Assembly: GCA_964501715.1 (NCBI GenBank)
Contig: CAZCTR010000019.1
Location: forward strand, 1-25,052
Origin: M55B118 sp964501715
GTDB lineage: Bacteria; Bacillota_I; Bacilli_A; Izemoplasmatales; Izemoplasmataceae
Length of the DNA stretch: 25,052 nt
Direction: 5' to 3'
The position numbers were made by a program, and so were the translations under genes. The notes under the pieces are model-generated. The model had not been told where the DNA came from. It saw only the letters and a list, made by a program, of their open reading frames with translations, and made no database searches. Of the stretch, positions 1-6,157 are shown one piece after another; within the stretch, counting starts at the first letter, position 1; every line of letters begins with the position of its first letter.

Positions 1-2
1 AT

Positions 3-356
3 ACCTACGAACAGCAAAGCGACCACCTGAACGGCCACAGCACCGATACGGACCCCTGGACCCTCTACGTTGATACCGACACCCCGGATGATATCACCAC
101 GGAACTCGAAGAGACCTACACCGTCGTAAGACGGGACCGTGAACTTATTGCGCTCGGTGATCTTCGTGACATAGTGATCGGGTATATCTCACAACTGGAC
201 ACCTCGTGGGCCACGGTTGAAGTGAGAGAAGACCATGTCAAGATTGTCGTGGATGATGCCACAACCGTGGAATCCCCGTTCATCCTGGACCTTGTCGATG
301 AGGGCAGGATCGTGATCGAATACTCGGATGCGGAACTCGTCCCCACCGGGGATTGA
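3..356 (+). CDS. C-terminal part of an unknown protein
   Basis: The reading frame is open from the window edge to a TGA at 354-356, giving the last 117 residues of a protein whose start lies outside. The fragment is acidic (many D and E), has no membrane segment and no Cys, and reads like a soluble domain of alternating short strands (for example TVEVREDHVKIVVDDATTV). I do not recognise the family. It converges with the lipoprotein gene at 603-1142, and a shared bidirectional terminator lies between them. The frame is probably real because it is open throughout, ends cleanly before a terminator and has a base composition like the housekeeping genes of the window. Confidence 0.6.
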   Translation, partial: TYEQQSDHLNGHSTDTDPWTLYVDTDTPDDITTELEETYTVVRRDRELIALGDLRDIVIGYISQLDTSWATVEVREDHVKIVVDDATTVESPFILDLVDEGRIVIEYSDAELVPTGD

Positions 357-456
357 CTACGAGGTCCTTCTAAATGCATTCAGGGTTGTTTCGCACACTT
401 CGGAGAATTGATTTCCCATGATATGAGGTTGACACCACCGATATGGAACCATTCAT

Positions 457-495
457 CAAAAATCCGTGCAGGAAGAGCGCCTGCACGGATTTTTT
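457..495. terminator. Bidirectional intrinsic terminator
   Basis: An 11-bp perfect stem (ATCCGTGCAGG at 462-472 with CCTGCACGGAT at 480-490) encloses a 7-nt loop. It is followed by TTTTTT on the plus strand and preceded by AAAAA, which is a T-tract for the minus strand. It sits between two convergent genes (ending at 356 and at 603) and can serve both. Confidence 0.85.
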
Positions 496-602
496 GCGTT
501 TAGATGACGAATAAGCCAAAGGATATAGTCTGTTTAACGCATGTTCAGATTGTTCACTATTACCCTTTCCCAAGCATTGTGACCGAGAAGTCATATGCCG
601 AT

Positions 603-1142
603 TCAGTCATTAAGATTGAGCGTGGTGAATGAGTGATGGATCCGGCTTTCCCTGAACAGGGTTCCGGAAGGGTCGTAATAGTTCAGTTCGACATAAAAGT
701 GCTCGTCTGACACTTCAAGACCACCAAGCATTGTGACAAGCTCTGAGAGGTCATCGGATGCTACATCCGAACTGATGCTGATGCCATATTGCGGTTCGTC
801 CTCGAAACGGACCGAGATACGGTCCGCATCCGTCAATGAATATTTTTCGTAGGGCTCGTTCGGATAGCCTATCGAGACGTCAAGTTCATAAGTGTCCTCG
901 ATGATGCCTGCGTCCATAAGTTGAATGATATCGGAGGCAAGACTGAGTTTCAGCTCAAGATTCACTTCCTCATCCGAGTACTCCAGGTCCTCGACATCAG
1001 CTGTCACGGTTCCAGGGGGCAGGTTGATCGGGTCACCGCTGTACTCCACGCACAATGTGTCATCCGGTTCAGGTTCTTCGTTGTCAGTGCCACAAGCCGT
1101 AATGAGAAACAGCGATAGAAAAAGCATCATTATTTTAATCAT
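603..1142 (-). CDS. Putative lipoprotein, unknown function
   Basis: A 179-residue protein with a short basic start, a hydrophobic stretch and a lipobox ITAC (Cys17), so it should be lipid-anchored on the outer face of the membrane. The mature part is acidic and begins with a Glu/Asp/Pro-rich linker, followed by an apparently beta-rich domain. The ATG overlaps the stop of the upstream gene by 8 nt (ATGATTAA), and a GAGGAG ribosome binding site lies inside the upstream gene, so the two are translationally coupled. It is the second gene of a two-gene operon with a small secreted protein, and a strong terminator lies about 110 nt beyond the stop. I do not recognise a family; a partner or immunity-like role for the upstream secreted protein is only a guess. 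Confidence 0.8.
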   Translation of the reverse strand: MIKIMMLFLSLFLITACGTDNEEPEPDDTLCVEYSGDPINLPPGTVTADVEDLEYSDEEVNLELKLSLASDIIQLMDAGIIEDTYELDVSIGYPNEPYEKYSLTDADRISVRFEDEPQYGISISSDVASDDLSELVTMLGGLEVSDEHFYVELNYYDPSGTLFRESRIHHSFTTLNLND

Positions 1143-1704
1143 TCAAATCATGCTCCTCGATTTTAGAGTACATGTCATAAGTATAATCAGCCGAAGCAGA
1201 ATATTCCCTGTAATTGCATTGTGGATCCCAATGTTTCATTGTGCCCCACGTATCAACAGTCTTGGACCCTGCCTCCCAGGTGGTTTCAGTATGAGGGGCA
1301 CTGTTGAAAGTGAAGATTCTTGTGACTTCTTCCTGAACCCCTGCTCCTATTTCAGCTGATACAGAAGTAGATGCAAAGATTGCATCAGCTTCCATTTCGG
1401 TTCCGATTGAGGTTTCGAAATATAAAACACTAGTAAACTCTATAGTTTGCTGTTGAGTGGCGCTGCTGTCATTTTCCATAACACCGGTTGCTTCGACAAC
1501 AACATCCTCATGCGTGTATGATTCAGTATACAGGTAATAATCCAAAGAACTAGTAAGTCCTTCGGTGTCATCTTCCCCCGAGGGACAAATTATCAATGAA
1601 TCGCTTGATTCAGAGAGGTTAATTGCTTCGATTTGAACCAAGGAAGCATTTGAGGCGACAAACATGACAAACACAATTAAAATCCCAATTAATCTATTTT
1701 TCAC
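1135..1704 (-). CDS. Small secreted protein, Ser/Thr-rich beta type
   Basis: About 189 residues starting with Lys-Asn-Arg and a hydrophobic segment ending near SNA, a probable signal peptide. An ATG exists at 1713, but the AGAAGGG ribosome binding site touches it; the GTG at 1704 has 9-nt spacing and is the better start. The mature protein contains a long alternating stretch rich in Ser, Thr and Glu (VSAEIGAGVQEEVTRIFTF), then a Trp-Glu-Ala-Gly-Ser-Lys turn and a single late Cys. This layout recalls small secreted proteins of Gram-positive bacteria with aerolysin-like amphipathic hairpins, but the likeness is by eye only. It overlaps the downstream lipoprotein gene by 8 nt. Base composition is AT-richer than the window average. 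Function unknown. Confidence 0.75.
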   Translation of the reverse strand: MKNRLIGILIVFVMFVASNASLVQIEAINLSESSDSLIICPSGEDDTEGLTSSLDYYLYTESYTHEDVVVEATGVMENDSSATQQQTIEFTSVLYFETSIGTEMEADAIFASTSVSAEIGAGVQEEVTRIFTFNSAPHTETTWEAGSKTVDTWGTMKHWDPQCNYREYSASADYTYDMYSKIEEHDLND

Positions 1705-1775
1705 ACTATTCATCCCTTCTAATATTTAATTTTATCTGAAATCCTCCTCCCTTATAGCATGATGTACTATTTATA

Positions 1776-1803
1776 ATCATATATTAACATGTTTATATGT
1801 TAA
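1776..1803 (-). promoter_or_regulatory. Promoter of the secreted protein/lipoprotein operon
   Basis: On the minus strand, TTAACA (1798-1803) and TATGAT (1776-1781) are separated by 16 bp, each one mismatch from the sigma-A consensus. The predicted leader of about 60 nt also contains GGGAGGAGG at about 1743-1751, a strong Shine-Dalgarno with no start codon at the right distance. Confidence 0.55.
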
Positions 1804-1804
1804 T
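1783..1804. promoter_or_regulatory. Inverted repeat over the promoter, possible operator
   Basis: ATTAACAT (1783-1790) and ATGTTAAT (1797-1804) form perfect 8-bp arms around GTTTAT. The repeat covers the -35 box and most of the spacer of the minus-strand promoter, where a repressor would block RNA polymerase. No regulator gene is adjacent. Confidence 0.45.
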
Positions 1805-2401
1805 GATTACGACATATGTGACGTACTTTTGATAATCGCTTTAATGTTGTCTTTATTGCGCAGTTTCTACGAAGATTTTAATTAGTTAGTTACTTCACCA
1901 AACGCTAGTTTAAAATAATTTGGATACCTGTAATTATTGACATGAATAGTCAATCATCTTGAAGGAATTAACTATGTGATCCCTTGAAAATAACGAGTGG
2001 CTCACTTAAAAACCCATGACATATCCGCCATATGAAAATTACAAATAAGGTAGTACAATATATAATGTATAAGTGTTTAGGGATAAGCCATGCTGGAACC
2101 ATGATGCACATTGTACGTTCACCATTGTGGATAGGACCTGCGAAGTGCCCTTATTATACACGTTGGAAAGGAGAAGACCATCCAGTGACAATGCAAAGGA
2201 TGGACATTGTCATCAGACGTCTCATGAGGTCACGCTCATTCATTAGCCATATTTTCGAGAGGATGCTATGAAAGATAAGTGATTCCATTTGTTTTCTGTT
2301 CATATTTTATCAGCTACATCAATGATGATTCGCGGAACGTATTTGTAATGATTGAAGATTATTTTGGTAGCAAACAAATTTGGAAGGGAAGAGGGGGGAG
2401 T
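1805..2401. other. AT-rich intergenic stretch with no convincing gene
   Basis: Nearly 600 bp separate the divergent genes starting at 1704 (minus) and 2402 (plus). The stretch is clearly AT-richer than the flanking housekeeping genes. An open frame at 2032-2271 lacks a ribosome binding site and protein-like composition. Visible structure includes a small inverted repeat ATTGAC/GTCAAT (1936-1941 and 1949-1954) and a complex pair of interleaved stems at 2178-2212, listed separately. Confidence 0.5.
2178..2212 (+). other. Interleaved complementary stems, possible structured RNA
   Basis: CCATCC (2178-2183) is complementary to GGATGG (2198-2203), and TGACAATG (2186-2193) to CATTGTCA (2205-2212). 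The two pairings interlock, so they either form alternative hairpins or a pseudoknot. The element lies about 190 nt upstream of the Cys-rich secreted protein gene at 2402. No known RNA family is recognised. Confidence 0.3.
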
Positions 2402-3067
2402 ATGCTACATAAAGTATTGATTATTATAACGCTCTCTGTTTTTGTTTTCTTACTGTCTGAAAGTGTACATGTTTCTGCCAAAGAGCATACAATGGAAGAC
2501 TTTGAATCCATGTATTCTGAGACCCATGTTGTTGAATCACACAGTACGTATGATTTTAAGAATCCAATTGTAAAGAGAGCGGTTGAAGTTGAGGGTCAAA
2601 AAGTTTTTTCTGCGTTTTTTGCAACGGATGATAGTCTACTGCGTGATGATATAACAAAAAAGCATTTGATTCTTATTTATTCAAAAGAAGAGGACCTGAA
2701 TACCTATGAGGTGGAGTATTATATTGACGAAACGGTTTCAATGAAAACCTTGGACCCTGATACAGGCAATGTTGTTGATACAGAAACCCTTGATCAATCA
2801 CTAATGCGTCCCAGTGTTGGAACACCATGTTCCAACTACATTGATATTGATTTTGATTGTGCCACCCAGATCTGCCAGAAATACCAATGGGACCCCTCGT
2901 GGGATTTCGATTGTCCTTCAAACCTGGGGTTTGGATGCAATGCGCTATATCCTGTGCTCGGCAAGATTTCGGTGGCTGCTTGCAAGTTCGGGGTGCTGAT
3001 TGTATGCAATGCGCCTTATCAGGAAAGATGTGTTGAAGGCACATGGTATCCGGTGTGTCCGGAATGA
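2402..3067 (+). CDS. Secreted Cys-rich protein, halocin C8-like bacteriocin precursor candidate
   Basis: The frame stays open upstream to 2279, but the ATG at 2402 has a purine-rich AGGGGG site just before it and starts an excellent signal peptide (Lys4, hydrophobic core, VSA cleavage near residue 26), giving 221 residues. Residues 27-140 form an acidic Cys-free region. Residues 143-221 hold nine cysteines (143, 153, 158, 171, 179, 194, 202, 210, 219) with a hydrophobic Gly/Val/Ala segment between Cys179 and Cys202. The Cys spacing 15-8-8 resembles the 14-8-9 of halocin C8 as I remember it, and both begin the Cys region with Asp-Ile-Asp. Pro-halocin C8 likewise has an N-terminal immunity region and a C-terminal Cys-rich peptide. 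The gene is AT-rich and probably acquired. Signal peptide and Cys domain are seen; the bacteriocin role is inferred. Confidence 0.6.
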   Translation: MLHKVLIIITLSVFVFLLSESVHVSAKEHTMEDFESMYSETHVVESHSTYDFKNPIVKRAVEVEGQKVFSAFFATDDSLLRDDITKKHLILIYSKEEDLNTYEVEYYIDETVSMKTLDPDTGNVVDTETLDQSLMRPSVGTPCSNYIDIDFDCATQICQKYQWDPSWDFDCPSNLGFGCNALYPVLGKISVAACKFGVLIVCNAPYQERCVEGTWYPVCPE

Positions 3068-3095
3068 TGTATTATGAATTGGAGGGTGAGATCTT

Positions 3096-3896
3096 ATGTC
3101 GATAGACCGTTTAATCTCAAGGAACCCCGTAATGCGCTCTCTTCGTTCTTTGGAGCGGGTAGACACGGAAAATAAGATAAAGTATGACGATGTGGTGAAC
3201 TCGACCATCAAGCTTGTTCTAAGAGGGCTTGCCGTGGGTGGCCTTTTCGGGTGGGGCGCTTACACTCTCCTTGAAAGCGCGCGTATCTCCGGACCTACGT
3301 ATGTTCATGTGCTCCTTTACGCACTCATTCTTTTCACGATGGTGATTGCCGCGCTCTTATCATACTGGTCCGTCCATGCGGGGAGCAGATACATTGAGAA
3401 ATCCAAGTTCTATGCGGGCATGTACACGGATTCAAACGCCTTGCTGTTCGGCTTCACCTCAGCACTGCTCATGGTTTGGATCGACGCCTTGGTCGTGCCT
3501 GTTGCCATTTTGGCCACGGTGGGTGTTTTCATGATTGTCCTATTGTTTTACAAGAACGGATGGGTCCGTGCCACCAAGCGATTCAGAAAGACGGCGTTCG
3601 TCCTTCTTATCGCCTCAGTCTTGTTCGGGCTTTTCATGTTCGCGACCTACCTCGCAGCGCCTGATTGGTTCATCCATTCCGCGAGCTGGATGAACATAAG
3701 CATCCCTGTGGCGTTCATCATCCTTGCAAGCATGTTTCTGGTCATCGAGTTCGACAATGTATATGAAGCGGTGGACGAGGGACTTCACACGAAATACCGC
3801 TGGATGCTCGCGCTTGGCCTGCTTGTCGATATCTTCTGGATCTATGTGAGCATGCTGGAGCTTGTAGGTCGGATGTTCTTATCGCCTTGGGATTGA
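3096..3896 (+). CDS. Bax inhibitor-1/YccA-like membrane protein
   Basis: 266 residues with about seven hydrophobic segments. The N-terminus SRNPVMRSL followed by a short soluble stretch and the motif YDDVVNSTIKLVLRGL match the layout of the Bax-inhibitor-1-like family (COG4760 type), as does the C-terminal KYRWMLALGLLVDIFWIYVSMLEL segment, split here as KYRWMLALGLLVDIFW and IYVSMLELVG. Family members are integral membrane proteins, some proposed to leak protons or calcium or to inhibit FtsH-type proteolysis; the exact role in bacteria is unclear. GGAGGG at 3081-3086 supports the start with 9-nt spacing. It follows the Cys-rich protein gene by only 28 nt, but its GC-richer composition suggests the two have different histories. 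An immunity or stress role linked to that gene is possible but not shown. Confidence 0.75.
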   Translation: MSIDRLISRNPVMRSLRSLERVDTENKIKYDDVVNSTIKLVLRGLAVGGLFGWGAYTLLESARISGPTYVHVLLYALILFTMVIAALLSYWSVHAGSRYIEKSKFYAGMYTDSNALLFGFTSALLMVWIDALVVPVAILATVGVFMIVLLFYKNGWVRATKRFRKTAFVLLIASVLFGLFMFATYLAAPDWFIHSASWMNISIPVAFIILASMFLVIEFDNVYEAVDEGLHTKYRWMLALGLLVDIFWIYVSMLELVGRMFLSPWD

Positions 3897-4023
3897 TTCC
3901 AGCTTTCAACACTGCCATTTTTCCCTTAAATATAGGAACACGATGATTGATGAAATGGGTACAAGCATTTTGTCCAAGACACATATACTGAAATAGGGGG
4001 AAGGAAGAACGGAGTCCACCGAA

Positions 4024-4491
4024 ATGCAGAGAGAGTCATCAAACAAGGTGTCGAAGATTTTGATTCTGACGCTGCTTGTCGCACTATCCATCATGCTTCC
4101 GGGATGCGACAGGGAAATCACCTATGAGCTGTTCGATCATCAGGTTAGAACGATGGAGGCCCGCATCCATGGCGATACCGTTCTGGATACCACCACCATG
4201 GAAGAGGACGATAGGGATGCCATCATAAACGCTATCAATCAATATTTCGAATCCGTTGAATACATGACGAACGTCGAAAGAAATAAGGATGTGGATGGAG
4301 GCCGATGGAGTTTTCACCTTGTCACTGAAGAAGACCGCGAAATCCTTATCCACGATACGTATGTCGACATGGACGGTGATACGAAAAGAGTAGTAGGCAT
4401 TGTCATTGACGGCGAAGAGACAGGTTTTTTCGACGCGGACACGTACGATGGTTTCAAGGAATCATTCGACTTGGAATCGTATGATTCTTAG
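4024..4491 (+). CDS. Putative lipoprotein, paralogue of the next gene
   Basis: 155 residues with a Lys-containing N-region, a hydrophobic core and lipobox LPGC (Cys28), so a predicted membrane-anchored extracytoplasmic lipoprotein. The mature domain is acidic and about 125 residues long. It aligns by eye with the downstream gene at 4573-5085: FDHQVRTMEARIHGDTVLDT against FDYHITAMDARFLGETVVDT, then a conserved DGGRW/DGGQW block and a final DxxF-E/R-SFD motif. This marks a tandem duplication. GGAG at 4011-4014 gives 9-nt spacing to the ATG. Family and function are unknown to me. Confidence 0.8.
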   Translation: MQRESSNKVSKILILTLLVALSIMLPGCDREITYELFDHQVRTMEARIHGDTVLDTTTMEEDDRDAIINAINQYFESVEYMTNVERNKDVDGGRWSFHLVTEEDREILIHDTYVDMDGDTKRVVGIVIDGEETGFFDADTYDGFKESFDLESYDS

Positions 4492-4572
4492 TCCTGAAGA
4501 AATCCCTCAGGGATTCAAGTTCAGTGGCTGATGCATATCGAAGGGAAAGAATTTGGAAGGGAGGAGTGTTAG

Positions 4573-5085
4573 ATGATGGCGGTCAATACAAACGAAAAGC
4601 TTATCTGAAGGACGAGTTCCATCGCAGCACTGTTGACTCTTGCTGTTTTGTTGTTTCTCACAGGATGTGAGGATGAAACGGACCAGCAAATCAACCAGGA
4701 ATCCTTTGATTACCATATCACAGCGATGGACGCGCGTTTCCTGGGCGAAACCGTGGTGGATACCAGCGCCATGGATGAACAGGGTGCTGAAAGTGTCATC
4801 AAAGATGTCAATGAATATCTAAACACGGCTGAGATGATGGTCGACCTCGACCCCGAGGCAAGCGCCGATGGAGGACAATGGATTCTGATTCTCACCACGG
4901 ACGACGGTGAGGAACTACGGATCACCGAAGCCTACGAAATCATCAATGACGAACTCGAGACAGGCGGCATTATCCGCGCCGACAGTGAAGTGCTGGGCTA
5001 TTTCACGGTCAAAGATTTCAGGGACCTGTTGCGTTCATTTGACGCCTGGATGGATCTGGAGAATAATCGACAAAAGATGATGTGA
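4573..5085 (+). pseudogene. Lipoprotein paralogue with an in-frame TGA in the signal peptide
   Basis: The best start is ATG 4573, with GGGAGGAG about 7 nt upstream. Twelve codons in, at 4606-4608, the frame meets TGA, then continues without break to 5085. Reading across the stop gives a normal lipoprotein signal peptide (KLI-stop-RTSSIAALLTLAVLLF, lipobox LTGC) and a mature domain homologous to the preceding gene. The only later starts (TTG 4633 or CTG 4630) would leave a signal sequence without basic residues. CGA (Arg) to TGA is the simplest mutation. TGA ends many genes in this window, so a Trp reading is unlikely. Either a recent pseudogene, readthrough or a sequencing error. The rest of the frame shows no decay. 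Confidence 0.7.
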
Positions 5086-5111
5086 AACCCGATTCAACAA
5101 AGTGATCACTC

Positions 5112-5150
5112 AAATAAAAAATACGTGTAGCACACCTACACGTATTATTT
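5112..5150. terminator. Intrinsic terminator between convergent genes
   Basis: Perfect 11-bp stem AATACGTGTAG (5120-5130) with CTACACGTATT (5136-5146) around CACAC. On the minus strand it is followed by TTTTTTATTTG, ideal for the gene ending at 5162; on the plus strand TATTT follows, weaker, for the lipoprotein ending at 5085. Confidence 0.8.
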
Positions 5151-5161
5151 ATGAAACAGAG

Positions 5162-5494
5162 TCATGCGGTCCTTTTATCGTAAAGACGGAGCACATAGGC
5201 GATGATGACGCCGTATACGATGCCTGCGAAGAAGCCGGTGAAGTCATTGAAGTCCGTTGTGAGATAAAAGGCGAAAGAGACTGCGAAGCCCACAAGGGCG
5301 CCTCTAAGCAACGCGGTTTTCATCTCGGTCAGCGGTGCCGCAAGCCCGAGCGCGAGCCCGATGATCACGCGGTTGTACCAAAACGCGGTGAGATACACCG
5401 CTTCAAGCGTCTCCTCGCTTCTAAGAAGTGCGCCCACGATGCATACGACACCAAGAATGGCGCCGAGACCGAGTCCGATCAACAAACGTTTCAT
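5162..5494 (-). CDS. Small integral membrane protein, unknown
   Basis: 110 residues, mostly hydrophobic, with four likely membrane helices (roughly residues 4-24, 43-57, 64-82 and 86-103), ending in the basic tail LYDKRTA. GGGAGGA lies about 8 nt before the ATG. It has its own promoter (5553-5581) and a strong terminator just past the stop, so it is a single-gene unit. It is divergent from the marR regulator gene, separated by about 195 bp. No family recognised and no motif suggesting substrate. Confidence 0.75.
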   Translation of the reverse strand: MKRLLIGLGLGAILGVVCIVGALLRSEETLEAVYLTAFWYNRVIIGLALGLAAPLTEMKTALLRGALVGFAVSFAFYLTTDFNDFTGFFAGIVYGVIIAYVLRLYDKRTA

Positions 5495-5552
5495 TCAATC
5501 AATCCTCCCATGGATTGTTTCTAGGAATCAAATGAATCATATCCATACGTTC

Positions 5553-5581
5553 ATTGTATCAGTCCGTTCAGGGTTTTCCAA
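5553..5581 (-). promoter_or_regulatory. Promoter of the small membrane protein gene
   Basis: Minus strand TTGGAA (5576-5581), 17-bp spacer, TACAAT (5553-5558), about 60 nt before the start codon at 5494. Confidence 0.5.
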
Positions 5582-5628
5582 CGGTTTCACATCCGGAGCT
5601 CGGATGAAACAGCATCGATGCAACCGTA

Positions 5629-5657
5629 TTGACAAATTATGATGTTCGATATACAAT
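5629..5657 (+). promoter_or_regulatory. Promoter of the marR-ABC exporter operon
   Basis: TTGACA (5629-5634), 17-bp spacer, TACAAT (5652-5657): a near-consensus sigma-A promoter ending 32 nt before the MarR start codon. Confidence 0.8.
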
Positions 5658-5674
5658 TGTTTCATATCAAACAT
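5657..5674 (+). promoter_or_regulatory. Inverted repeat, probable MarR operator
   Basis: TGTTT (5658-5662) and AAACA (5669-5673) are separated by 6 bp and lie directly downstream of the -10 box, over the expected transcription start. MarR-family repressors usually bind such near-palindromes in their own promoters, so autorepression of the operon is likely. Confidence 0.5.
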
Positions 5675-5689
5675 TCATGGAGGTGGCTC

Positions 5690-6157
5690 ATGGAAGATAG
5701 AAGAATCGGCTCGCACCTGAAGGCGCTTGGAAACATCATGAAGCGCTATTTCGACCATGCGAGCACCATCAAGTACGCAAAAAGCCTCACCGGAGAGAAC
5801 ACCTTCATCATCCGCTACCTTGCGGAACACGAGGATGAACCTATTTTCCAAAAGGATATCGAGAAACGTTTCTCGATCACCCGCTCGACCACGTCCAAGG
5901 TGCTTTCCCTCATGGAGGAGAAGCACCTTGTGAAACGCTTCCCCGTCGAGGGGGACAGGCGCCTGAGAAGGATCGTCCTCACCGACGAGGCGAGGAAACT
6001 GAACGCCAAGATCACAGAGGAGATCGACGCCTTCGAGGCCACGATGAAAAAAGGCTTCACGGAAGAAGAAGTCGAGCAGTTCCTCGCTTACGTCGAGCGC
6101 ATCAAGCACAATCTCGAGACAACCGATAAACCCCACACAAAGGAGCCATCCCCATGA
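5690..6157 (+). CDS. MarR-family transcriptional regulator
   Basis: 155 residues. The frame extends upstream to 5639, but GGAGGT at 5679-5684 points to the ATG at 5690, and the upstream part would overlap the promoter. The protein has the MarR layout: an N-terminal dimer helix, then a winged helix around residues 50-105 with FQKDIEKRFSITRSTTSKVL as the recognition region, the wing VEGDRRLRRIVLTDEA, and a C-terminal dimer helix. The stop overlaps the start of the first ABC exporter gene (ATGA), so regulator and transporter are coupled. MarR proteins typically repress efflux genes and release DNA on binding a small ligand; here the target is most likely its own operon. Confidence 0.93.
   Translation: MEDRRIGSHLKALGNIMKRYFDHASTIKYAKSLTGENTFIIRYLAEHEDEPIFQKDIEKRFSITRSTTSKVLSLMEEKHLVKRFPVEGDRRLRRIVLTDEARKLNAKITEEIDAFEATMKKGFTEEEVEQFLAYVERIKHNLETTDKPHTKEPSP

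Noticed and set aside
2032..2271. 79-codon open frame in the AT-rich gap
   Set aside because: No ribosome binding site before the ATG, odd composition and no coherent domain; its distal part overlaps the interleaved stems.
4497..4522. AATCCCT/AGGGATT repeat after the first lipoprotein as a terminator
   Set aside because: The arms leave almost no loop and no T-tract follows.
4606..4608. TGA read as tryptophan
   Set aside because: Many intact genes here end in TGA and no other internal TGA is found, so a Mycoplasma-type code is not supported.
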